Shown here in pieces: positions 34,660-47,000 of a DNA stretch of 64,000 nucleotides (position 1 is its first letter; every line of letters begins with the position of its first letter). The position numbers and the translations under genes are program-made. Under the pieces are notes generated by a model, which was given only the letters and a program-made list of their open reading frames with translations, ran no database searches and was not told where the DNA came from. The stretch covers positions 37,004,053-37,068,052 of the forward strand of contig NC_091147.1 in assembly GCF_041381155.1 (NCBI RefSeq). Reading direction: 5' to 3'. This stretch comes from Argopecten irradians. Taxonomy: Eukaryota; Mollusca; Bivalvia; Pectinida; Pectinidae.

Positions 34660-37010
34660 CAAAATGTTATAACAATGAATATATTTGTTTCATCCTTTAC
34701 TAACGCAATCTACTAAAGATCTACAAAATGTAATAATAATAAATACATTTGTTTTCTACTTTACCAACGCAGTCTAATAAAGATCTACAAAATGTCATAA
34801 AAATGAATACATTTATTTTCTTCTTTACCAACGCAGTCCACTAAAGATCTACAAAATGTAATAATAATGAATATATTTGTTTCATCCTTTACCCACGCAG
34901 TCTACTAAAGATCTACAAAATGTAAAAATAATGAATACATTTGTTTCATCCTTTACCCACGCAGTCTTCTAAAGATCTACAAAATGTAATAATAATAAAT
35001 ACATTTGTTTTCTACTTTACCAACGCAGTCTACTAAAGATCTACAAAATGTAATAATAATGAATATATTTGATTCATTCTTTACCAACGCAGTCTACTAA
35101 AGATCTACAAAATGTAAAAATAATGAATACATTTGTTTCATCCTTTACCCACGCAGTCTACTAAAGATCTTCTTTACCCACGCAGTCTACTAAAGATCTA
35201 CACAATGTTATAATAATAAATACATTTGTTTTATTCTTTACCCACGCAGTCTACTAAAGATCTACAAAATGTAATAATAATGAATATATTTGATTCATTC
35301 TTTACCAACGCAGTCTACTAAAGATCTACAAAATGTAAAAATAATGAATACATTTGTTTCATCCTTTACCCACGCAGTCTACTAAAGATCTTCTTTACCC
35401 ACGCAGTCTACTAAAGATCTACAAAATGTAATAATAATGAATATATTTGTTTCATCCTTTACCCACGCAGTCTACTAAAGATCTTCTTTACCAACGCAAT
35501 CTACTAAATACATTTGTTTTATTCTTTACCCACGCAGTCTACTAAAGATCTACAAAATGTAATAATAATAAATATATTTGTTTCATTCTTTAACCACGCA
35601 GTCTACTAAAGATCTACAAATTGTAAAAATAATGAATACATTTGTTTTATTCTTTACCCATGCAGTCTACTAAAGATCTACAAAATGTTATAACAATGAA
35701 TATATTTGTTTCATTCTTTACTAACGCAATCTACTAAAGATCTACAAAATGTAATAATAATAAATATATTTGTTTTATTCTTTACCCACGCAGTCTACTA
35801 AAGATCTACAAAATGTAAAAATAATGAATATATTTGTTTTATTCTTTACCCACGCAGTCTACTAAAGATCTACAAAATGTTATAACAATGAATATATTTG
35901 TTTTATTCTTTACTAACGCAATCTACTAAAGATCTACAAAATGTTATAACAATGAATATATTTGTTTCATCCTTTACCCACGCAGTCTACTAAAGATCTA
36001 CAAAATGTAGTAATAATGAATATATTTGATTCATTCTTTACCCACGCAGTCTACTAAAGATCTACAAAATGTAAAAATAATGAATATATTTGTTTTATTC
36101 TTTACCCACGCAGTCTACTAAAGATCTACAAAATGTTATAACAATGAATATATTTGTTTTATTCTTTACTAACGCAATCTACTAAAGATCTACAAAATGT
36201 TATAACAATGAATATATTTGTTTCATTCTTTACCCACGCAGTCTACTAAAGATCTACAAAATGTAATAATAATGAATATATTTGTTTTATTCTTTGCCCA
36301 CGCAGTCTACTAAAGATCTACAAAATGTAATAATAAAAAATATTTTTTTTTTCATTCTTTACCCACGCAGTCTACAAAAGATCTTCATTACCAACGCAGT
36401 CTACTAAAGATCTTCATTACCCACGCAGTCTACTAAAGATCTACAAAATGTAATAATAATAAATATATTTGTTTTATTCTTTACCCACGCAGTCTACTAA
36501 AGATCTACAAAATGTAATAATAATAAATATATTTGTTTCATTCTTTACTAACGCAATCTACTAAAGATCTACAAAATGTAAAAATAATGAATATATTTGT
36601 TTTATTCTTTACCCACGCAGTCTACTAAAGATCTACAAAATGTAATAATAATGAATATATTTGTTTCATTCTTTACCCACGCAGTCTACTAAAGATCTAC
36701 AAAATGTAATAATAATGAATACATTTGTTTCATTCTTTACCAACGCAGTCTACTAAAGATCTACAAAATGTAATAACAATGAATATATTTAGTTCATCCT
36801 TTACTAACGCAGTCTACTAAATATATTTGTTTTATTCTTTACCCAAGCAGTTTGCTAAAGATCTTCTTTACCCACGCAGTCTACTAAAGATCTACAAAAT
36901 GTAATGATAATGAATACATTTGTTTCATTCTTTACCAATGCAGTCTACTAAAGATCTACAAAATGTAATAATAATGAATACATTTGTTTTATTCTTTACC
37001 AACGAAATCT
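34660..37010 (+). repeat. 64-bp minisatellite, about 36 copies
   Basis: Unit of about 64 bp: CCACGCAGTCTACTAAAGAT, CTACAAAATGTAATAATAAT, GAATATATTTGTTTCATTCT TTAC. A short 21-23-bp version (ACGCAGTCTACTAAAGATCT followed directly by TCTTTACC) is inserted at about 35170, 35395, 35485, 36380-36420 and 36865. Most copies contain AGATCT. The array is non-coding. Confidence 0.95.
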
Positions 37011-37415
37011 AATCTAAAAGTTCCCTTACCGTACCCAATTTTCACTTTGGAACATATTTACTTCATTCTATAATTATGGCGATTACACCAGAAAGTGTTC
37101 AATGTTCCGCACTGCCTATGGTTAAAACAGATCGTAACCAAAGAGACAAACACACAAACGATTCATATGGCTGAAACAAACGATTTAGCATTAAAAGTCA
37201 AGTTACCGAGCTAACAAAACAATACAATGAACATTTATTTAACCTTAGTTATTTCTTATTTCAACATATTATCCTTTAATCCCAATGCTATTTACTAATA
37301 CAAGTACTTAGCTTATGTTCTATTTTGACATAAGTATGAAATATACATATTTACATGAACAGCAGTTTGGATAAATAAAGTATAATACAAAAATCTTTGT
37401 AAAGTGAAACAAGTT

Positions 37416-37588
37416 GTCGTATAGCTGGCTATTTTCGAAGGGATGATATTTTCGCGATTTCGCGGGTCATAAACTTAGTTCCTAAATTTTGAGACAATTC
37501 GCGAAAATGTGATTCGCTGAAATTTTATTTTCTAATTTTGGATACAAATCGCAAACATTTTGGCCCGTGAAAATAGCCAGCTACACGG
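37416..37588. mobile_element. MITE with GTATAGCTGGCTATTTTC ends
   Basis: Inverted ends GTATAGCTGGCTATTTTCG and GAAAATAGCCAGCTACAC enclose CG-containing motifs (TTCGCGATTTCGCGGG, ATTCGCGAAAATG). It is non-coding. Confidence 0.7.
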
Positions 37589-37817
37589 TTTATATCAATT
37601 AGATCATTAACATGCATACACACGACTTCACTTAGTCATTCATTAGTGTGAAACCCACATTCCATGCACGACCATGCGGCGGTGTGGTAGCCAGTCATGT
37701 TATCGCTAATTATGATTATTCCCAAACCTTTGACAAGATTGGAAGTAATCAATTAGCTTGCCCCGTTTTACAGGAAAGTTCTCATCGTCACAAAAGTCCT
37801 TTGTACAGCATTCAAGT

Positions 37818-38072
37818 ACTGTATAGTTGTAAAATTTCGTGGTTATAAAATTTCGCGGGTGTAAAATTTCCGCGATTTATTGTTTTTAACTTATTCGCGG
37901 GAGTTCATTTTCACGATTTATCTTTCTAGCCTTTTAAAGCCCCTTCTTGTGACAGGCTATAATACGTGAAACCTTAATTTTGATAAAATTCTCGAGGTAT
38001 TCTTTTCGCGATTGTGGATGGACCAGCGAATTTAACGAAATAAAAAAACTTGCGAATATTAGCAACTACACA
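37818..38072. mobile_element. MITE related to 37416-37588
   Basis: Begins ACTGTATAGTTGTAAAATTT and ends ATATTAGCAACTACACA, with the same TTCGCGGG/CGCGATTTA internal motifs. It probably belongs to the same superfamily as the element 230 bp to the left. Confidence 0.55.
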
Positions 38073-38144
38073 ATATGTAAATAAAGAAACAGCTTACGAT
38101 GTCCCTAATAACTGTACATTAACAAATAAGTATTAAATTACCAT

Positions 38145-38215
38145 CAATATTCTCCACCTCTTAGGTTGCGAGTTCGAAACCCACGTGCGACATTTACACT
38201 GTTAAATTATTGTTT
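38145..38215 (+). repeat. SINE head fragment
   Basis: GGTTGCGAGTTCGAAACCCA is a good B-box. It is preceded by CCACCTCTTA as in the SINE at 30085, but no SINE body follows. Confidence 0.4.
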
Positions 38216-38219
38216 TTAT

Positions 38220-40600
38220 GCCTTATGTATGTTAAGAGGGAAACATACTTGCAGAAACCACTTTACAATTACAAATAACACTGTAAAAATTTTAATTGAA
38301 ATAGTAGACCTCAGCTTAGCTTCATGGTATGACCTTATGTACTCATTTCCCTATGCTGTAAATGAAAATATAATGCTTTTTGAAAATACTGTCCAAAATC
38401 ATTAGCTGTTATTTGTACATGTAAATGTAATTCTTAACATATTGATAACTTGATTTTTGAGTAAGGAAATTACGGCCCATATAAACATGAATTACATCAC
38501 TGAATTTATGCACTGTAAAATTCTTGTTTATTATGCCTTATGCACATGTACATGAATAAATATCGTAATAACGTTAAAACACTTCTTGATTAATGAGGAT
38601 GAATATTATAGCATATATAACTTCAAAAGACTAATATATAAGTGCATTGTCAATCTTCAAAATAAGAATAGTTTCCAAATTGAAATATCCTATTTTTTAA
38701 CATGTTATGACGCATGTGGTATGTACCGAGCCTGTGCATTAATTCAGGCCACCACCTGCTACATCATATAACTGACCACTGGTCAGCTGATTATTGATGA
38801 CCTTATGTAACGAACACCATGAGTAGTACGTGTCGGTACGCGACCACGTATTGCATATAACATGTTAATGTACAAAAATACTTCTATATGGTTGTCAATT
38901 ACATGTTTACGGCAAGTTCGTTTTCATAATTTTCTCCGACAAACCCATTAAAAATACAATACTGTCAACGTGAACATTTGTAGCCAAACACTTAAATGTA
39001 AATCTATCGTGAAATGAAGTACTCGCGACAACATCCACTTTTTGCTGTGTGGTGTTATGGGAATTTTTGATAAATGTTCTCTTAGAATTAGAATAGTTGT
39101 AAATTTTGAAACAGTTAGGTTTAGGATCGTTTAAAAGCCCTATAAACTCATCATGCTCGTGACATTGGAAATTGACAATGGCATTGACAAGGAAAATTGC
39201 TTAAACAAAGTAAAATGAAAATAGCATGATTTTATCTGTAATAGATCTACAAAGTAACATTTATATTAACATTCATCCATAATCAACCCTTTATCAACTT
39301 TTTTTATAAATTATCAAATGAAAACACATGGACACAAAGTGATTTTGTAGCTGCCCGAGCATGAAATATGGATTTTTGTTTAAAGCATGATACAATAACA
39401 ACAAAAGGTGACTATCGCTATGTACATCTTGTATTTCGTAAAGATATGGTAGAATGCATTGATTTCTAAGTAATGACTAATTATTATATAATAGGTGGTT
39501 GTCTGTCTTTACATACGCATTGGATAATAGTGATATCGATGTATCACGCCAGATCGCTGTTCCATTTCATACACTCTTATCATATTATTTATTTAAAGAT
39601 AAGGATATATATTGTACGTATCACTTTTATTCACGTCCATGTCTAGATTGAGGATTTTTAATTAAACAATCTTTACGGTGAGACCTAACTGCTTACTTGA
39701 AAAATCTACACAAAAGAAAACGCTCTCATCTAGAATCTTTATTAGGATGAGTCTTTGTGTAAATAGAAACCTAGTGGTTTGATTGAAGATTAAACATATA
39801 TAGTGTAAAATATAGAAATATTTATTTTTGTATTCAAAATATTTTAATGTCAATAAACATAAATGTATTCATTTATACACAACAATGTAAATTTCTATTG
39901 ACAATACTGGGGGTTTCGGGATCCCAAAACGACGTGGGTAGAGTACTATTTACTGTCGATTAGTCCCACCTTCCTTCTGGGATCTCGAAACCGCCGCATT
40001 GGATTAGACAACAGACTAGGCCTATACTAGTCATTCACGAAATTGTTATTTTCTTATGCTTTAAAATGATTTTGGGTTGATAATTAAAATATCAACATTA
40101 ATCCGATTCATCTGATTAGTAGCTTATATGAGCAATTACCTTTTCAACTACTGTAACATACAACGCACCTGTGATACTCTTTACCCAAGGTTTAACATAC
40201 ACAGAACACGAAGGGCATTGGTCCCAAAGGTATAACTTAAGCAATATCCTGATGGTCAAGCGACAGGTGTTCTGCTTAATGTTCCACTTTTCCAACCATC
40301 CAGCTAGCATACCATTCGTACAAGCAGTTGATATTACCTCGACCTTTCGGTGAACTATAGGCTATAGCAGATGTAAGATGTAGACATTTCATTTACAAAT
40401 AAAATAAACGATGGAATGACACGGTTTCCGTATGGTGCAGCCAATTATAAACAGTTGTTAGCGTTCAGAGGTCCGGAAGAGAGAAGTGTAGTTTTATTTG
40501 TAATTTCTAGTGAATATGTGCTCAGTCAGTTTTGGGCTTTTCCACGTGTAACACCGCTCTGTGATCTGACGATGAGATGAATTGCTAGGTAAGATATGTT
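38220..40600. other. Gene-poor stretch
   Basis: AT-rich, with open frames no longer than 79 codons and no domain or exon chain. A short inverted repeat (GGTTTCGGGATCCCA/TGGGATCTCGAAACC) stands at 39909-39992. Confidence 0.5.
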
Positions 40601-40610
40601 AAAATGAAGC

Positions 40611-40810
40611 ACTGTATAGTTGGTAATATTTGCGGAGGTTTTAGTGTCGCTAAATTCGCGGAACTATCCAAATTCGCGAAACTTAATACATCGGGAAAGT
40701 TATCATTTACATGAGATAGCATGTCGTACGAATGGCGCTTTTAAAGATTACAAAGATGTTTCGCGAAGATATTCCAAATTAAGTTCCAAACAATTAATCG
40801 CGAATTTTGA
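40611..40810 (+). repeat. Partial element with ACTGTATAGTTGG end
   Basis: Starts ACTGTATAGTTGGTAATATT and contains TTCGCGGAAC, AATTCGCGAAAC and TCGCGAATTTTG, like the element at 37818. No matching right end is found. It lies about 280 bp before the Rab start codon. Confidence 0.4.
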
Positions 40811-41090
40811 CGTACATTCAAATGATCGTGTTTTCCTAATAAACTGTTTGGAGGCATTTATACATATGCTTGGTTTACCTTTATTAATTCAAAAACAGAT
40901 TTGGTTTTGTTATTTGTTACTCAATCGAATCGTCAAGATCAGCTTTACCTTTATCTCATTCAAGGTTCCAGTTAAGACAAAGATCTACGTTGTTTTCGGG
41001 AGAGGCTGCTTTGGGACATGAAGTCAAGAATCAACACCACAATGACAAAATCTTAATCAGTAATGTGAGAGTCATAACCAACCTAGAGTT

Positions 41091-44000
41091 ATGCCCCTTG
41101 ATGAGGACGCCTGTCAGGCGACTTATAAGATCCTGATCATTGGTGACGCCTCTGTCGGTAAAACTGCCCTACTGAGGACACTAATATCTGAGCCCTTCCG
41201 GGAAAAAACGAGACCGACTGTAGGTAAGTATAGACAAGTATAGGGAAGTTCTTCAACCTTCTCACCATTCTTTTACATTTACATTGTTCTCTTACAGTTG
41301 CATTATTTACCTTTACATCGTTCTCCTACCTCTACATAGTTTTCTTACCTTTACATTGTTCTTTCTCCTACCTTTACATTGTTTTCTTACCTTTACATTG
41401 TTCTCTTACCTTTACATTGTTTCTTACCTTACATTGTTCTCTTACCTTTACATTGTTCTCTTACAGTTACATTTTTTACCTTTACATCGTTCTCCTACCT
41501 CTACATAGTTTTCTTACCTTTACATTGTTCTCTTACCTTTACATTGTTCTCTTACCTTTACATTGTTCTCTTACAGTTACATTATTTACCTTTACATCGT
41601 ACTCCTACCTCTACATAGTTCTCTTACCTTTACATTGAAATATTCTATGAAGCTTTGTTGTCTTACCTTTACATTGTTCTCTTACTTTTCTTACCTGTGC
41701 ATTGTTCTCTTATCTGTGCATTGTCTTACATTTACATTGTTGTCTTACATTTACATTGTCCTCTTTCATTTACATTGTACATTGAAATGTTCTATAAAAC
41801 ATTCTTTTCCTACCTTTTCATACATGATATTGTTCTATAGGGTTTCATTTAGAGAGAATTTGATTTTATCAGATGATAAGATACACGTTTGTGGCCATTG
41901 TGATTATTTCCATTCCATCCCCGAAGCTAAAACTACACCATCCTTTGTTTTAACAAAATGAATATATACAGCATGCCAAATATATGTCTGTTATGCTCAT
42001 AAATTATTTGGTACTGATTTTCAATGAAGTTAGTAACATGTTTAAATTTATTGTTTTGTATCCCGGTTTGCCTTTTTCAGCTTTAGACTTTGTACGGAAA
42101 TCATTTGAGGTGGATGGCGCTTTTGTACAGCTGCACCTGTGGTATGTTATCACTATAGACTTGGTAGTAACTATAACAGGGATAATAAAACATTAAATCT
42201 ACCTCATTTTATATTGCTGTTTACAGTCTGGAACAAAATATCGAAGTTTTGTATAGGATATGTTTGTGTTTGTACACAAAGATGCTCCACAGCCGACAAA
42301 GCATACAGGATACTCATCATTTGAACAATAATTGATGATATTATATATATGTTTAATTAACACAAAAAATAAGAAGATAAGAAGCAATTTATTTTGCATT
42401 TAGTGCATGCGCAACCAGCCCTTCATCCCATATAGGACATAAATCCACGTTGTTGTTTTATGGGCGGAATTAACTAGTTTTGATATTTTTATCTTGAAGT
42501 AAAATTAAAAGCTCAAAATGTTCAAGGGTGGTAGAGGTGTACAGTAAGTAACTTTTGTAACGGAAGAAAAATGTTAATTCGTCTGATCCTGTTTTTTTAT
42601 ACTATTTGTCAGCGGTGGAGCATCTTTAAGATATCTTATACTTACACTGTTTACAATTCTACTGTTATCAAAGGATATTTTAGCCCACCATCATCAGATG
42701 GTAGGCTATTCAAATCACCTTTCGTCCGTGGTCCTTGGTCCGTCCGTCCGTTAACAATTCTTGTTACCGCTATTTCTCAGAAAGCACTGTAGGGATCTGT
42801 CTCAAATTTCACATGCAGGTTTCCCTAGGGTCCTCGTTAACGTTGTGGATATTGCATTTTCAGACCGATCGGTGAACATTTTTTATATTTTGATAGTTAA
42901 TGTCTGTTACCACTATTTCTCAGAATGTACTGAAGGGATCTGCCTCAAATTTTACATGCAGGTTTCCCTTTGTTCCTAGTTGTGCATATTGTATTTTTGG
43001 ATCGATCAGTAAACAAGATGACCGACAGACCACCATCTTGGATTTTGATAATTAAGGTTTGATACCGCTATTTCTCAGAAAGTACGTAAGGAATCTCTCT
43101 CCAATTCCATACATAGATTTTCCTTAGGCCCTGGTTGTGCATAATGAATTTTGGGACTGATCGGTCAACAAGATGGCCGACAGTCTGCCATCTTGGATTA
43201 GATAATTAAAGTTTGTTACCGCTATTTCTCAAGTGTTGAAGGGATCCTTCTCATATTTCACATGTAGGTTCCCCTAAGTCCCTAGTTGTGCATATCATAT
43301 TTTGGGACTAATCGGTCAACTAGATGGCCGGCTGGCTGCAATCTTAAATTTTGATAAAATTAAGTAGCCGCGAAAGAAATTTGGTTTACAGTATTTCGCG
43401 CAATTGGCCAGGTTGGTTAATTCATACATTTCGTCCATTATATGTCTATAACAGGGATACAGCAGGTCAGGAGAGGTTTCATTCCATTACAAAGTGGCAT
43501 TACAGAGGAACAAAGGTACAGTCATTAATTTTTATGTTTATAGTGCTGCTGATAGTTATTGGTTACTGTATATTTTTCAGTTGATTTGAAATAAGTGTAT
43601 AGTGTAAGTTTTTAAGAACATTTCAAAAATACATGTTTAAGTCTTTCCTAAATGAAAACGATAAATGATTTCAAAACTGGACTGGTTTCACAATAAAAGA
43701 TACAAATAACGTTTTCGTTGGAAATATGCATAACAAAGTCTCAGCTTTCTTCGAACTTATTTCAAAATATCGATATATTAAAGTATATTATATTATAGTC
43801 AAGAAATTAGATAAAAAGTCTATGTATACTCTTTCATATGTGGATATGAAGGATAGGAAAGCCTCTGGTTTTACAATTTTTGTGACCCTCGGGTAGAATA
43901 TCCCTATCCTTCATATACACAGATGAAAGAGTCTTATAATACATCTTAACCAGTTAATGTTGTTATGTATGACACTAAATACATGTAGTTATGAGATAAG

Positions 44001-47000
44001 GGAGATAACTCCTATAGCTTTTTTTATCAATACATCCTATGAAGGTCATATCATTGATTTAGGTTATAGAACTTTCTAGAATTTAATCATGTATAAACAA
44101 ATATGTTTGTAAACATGTTGATTTTAAGTAGAGATCTAGAATGATCTATTTCCAGAAAGTTATGTGTGTTTACTTGTTTACTGTTTTTAGTTAGATATTT
44201 CTAGAAGTAGAAGGTTCTCCAATATTCTTGAATTACGGTTTAGCTATATATACTCCAGCTGTCCAAGGCTAATCAGAACTGTAATGAGACCTGTAATGAG
44301 ACATATCAAGAATTGTACAGCGCCATATAAGATTCTATTGGGAGAGCTATTGTGACTTTATCTGTGGATTATTACAACATTTTGTGTGGATTTATTCATA
44401 TTGCCTGGAACGTTACAAATCATCGGTGGACATTCAATTTCCTTGTGGATTTGTGATTATTGTTAATTTGAAACCTGGAAGGATCAAGGATTATACCAGG
44501 ACATTCGCATACAGATAAGTAACACTTCAAATCATCGTATTACTCTTGTACCACCACCAATTACTTTAGATATTGTAAACCATCTCTGTATAATATTGTA
44601 TATATAATTAAATTGTGTTTTTGAATTTAGCTGCTGGTTTCTCCTTTCTGTTATTCGTTAATGTAACAGAATTGGGGGCTCGTGTCCGAGATCGATATTC
44701 AATTTGTGAAATCTAACTTTGAAAAATTAATTAAGAAATTTTCAAAATTTGTGTACAAACTTTGAGTTTACATTTGAAACCAACAGCTAGATAAATATGA
44801 CTACTATGCAGGTAGAACAGTTTGTTAAAGCGCCATCCCTGGATGTTCTTTTGCAAGTTAGTAAGAAGGATTTACTGTTATTGGGTAAACATTTAGGCCT
44901 TACTATCAAAACTAATTTGAGGAAAGCTGAAATTAGGAATGTAATTATAAGATATTTTGTTGACAATGGCAAATTTGACTCTAGTGCATTAGATAGTATA
45001 GAGGAAACAGTCAGCTCAGAAATTCAAATTAGACAAATGGAACTTGAACATGAAATGAAACTAAGACAAATGGAAATAGAAAAAGAGTTAAGAGAAAAAG
45101 AAATAGACAAAGAAAGAGAGTTAAGAGAAAAAGAAATTGAAAGAGAATTAAAAGAAAAAGAGATTGAGAGAGATCAGATGTTAGAGCTAGAGAAGCAGAA
45201 AATTCAAGCTGAAACAGAACTTAGAATGAAAGAATTAGAGCTAGCTTCTCAAGACAGTTCAAGTAATCTAACTTTTAGGGGTTTACAAGGAAACAGAGGT
45301 TTTGATGTCAGTAGAAACATTAGGTTAGTTCCTCCTTTTCAAGAGAAAGAAGTTGACAAGTATTTTCTGCATTTTGAGAAAATAGCTGACAGTATGAAAT
45401 GGCCTGAAGATAAGCTTACAATGCTTCTTCAGAGTGTCTTGATTGGTAAAGCTAGAGACATTTATTCTTCTTTATCTGTAGATGAGATTTCAAATTACCA
45501 AGTAGTCAAGAAAGCTATTTTGAAAGCTTATGAGTTAGTTCCTGAGGCTTACCGCCAGAAATTTCGAAACTCGAGAAAGAGAGATGAACAAACTCATGTA
45601 GAATTTGCCAGAGAAAAGGAACAATTATTTAATAGGTGGTGTGATTCTAAAGAAATTGATGAGGATTTCGGTAAATTGAGGCAATTATTGTTGATAGAGG
45701 AGTTTAAACGTTGTGTCCACACAAACATAAAAACTCATTTAGATGAGAGAAAAGTTGAAACACTTAGTGAAGCAGCTACAATGGCTGATGATTACGCTCT
45801 CACCCACAAAGGCTCATTTGTTAAAAACAGTTCTCAAGACAAAAACAGTACCACAGGTACTAGTAAATTTGGTCAGCCTAGGAACCCAACCTTTAGTGGC
45901 CCTTCCAACGACAAACCTAAATTAGGTGATAAGACTAAGTCTGATTCTAAAACAGATCATAGGGCGGGTGTGGGGTCTCCTTCTGGTCTTGTTTGTAATT
46001 ACTGCAAGAAAAGTAGGACATATTATGTCTGAATGTTATTCTCTCCAGCGTAAGGAGCAAAGGCGTAAACAGTCAGTTCCTTCTGTGTTAGCTATGTCAA
46101 AGCCTAGTCAGAAACTTAGTGATATTGTGGAAGATTCTAAAGTGTCTGTTGAGATTAAGAGCTCAGAGTCTGATAGCGTCTTGGAGAAGTACTCTCCCTT
46201 CATTTCTGAAGGTTTTGTTTCACTTACTAGTGATATTACCAACTTGAAACCTGTGAAGATTTTGCGAGATACTGGGGCTTCTCATTCTTTGATATTAGAT
46301 GGCGTAGTGCCTTTGTCTGAGGAGACCTCATCTGGTAGTAGTGTTTTGCTTCAAGGTGTAGAGTTAGGTTTTGTTAATGTGCCTCTCCATTGTGTTTATT
46401 TAAAGTCAGACTTGGTTACTGGGCCTGTCACCATTGGTGTTAGACCGGAACTTCCCATAGAGGGCGTGTCGCTCATTTTAGGCAATGACTTGGCTGGAGA
46501 GAAAATTAGGGTAGATCCCTTAGTGTCCAGTATCCCTGATAAAACAGATGATGCTGAGTCTATTCAACAGGAATTTCCTGGTATTTTCCCTTCTTGTGCT
46601 GTAACTCGTTCAATGAGTAAGAAGGCTTCTGATGTTGCAGTAGTTGAGGATCATTATAGTCCAGGGTTAGGTGACACTTTCTTGGCTCATGATATAGAGG
46701 ATGTCGGGAGCAAGTGTGATCTTTTGAGCAATCCTGTAGACTTTGATAGTGATAGAGTTGTTCCTAACGAGGGTACTTCTTTGTCTGACATGATGAGTAA
46801 ATCATCTTTGTCTAGAGAGGAGCTTATAGTAGAACAGGAGAAAGATCATGAAATCTCCTTATTGTGTAATCGGGCTTTGAGTGAGGAAGAGGCTGAGAAA
46901 GTCCCGGTTTGTTACTTCCGTAGGTCAGGTGTGTTGATGCGCAAGTGGCGCCCCCCTGATGTGTCTCCCGAGGAAGACTGGAAGGTTGTCAATCAAATAG

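Noticed and set aside
41284..41961. Five overlapping frames of 61-132 codons
   Set aside because: They read through the pyrimidine tandem repeat of Rab intron 1 in different frames.
43351..43584. 77-codon frame including DTAGQERF
   Set aside because: It is only Rab exon 3 extended into intron sequence on both sides; the real exon is 43455-43515.
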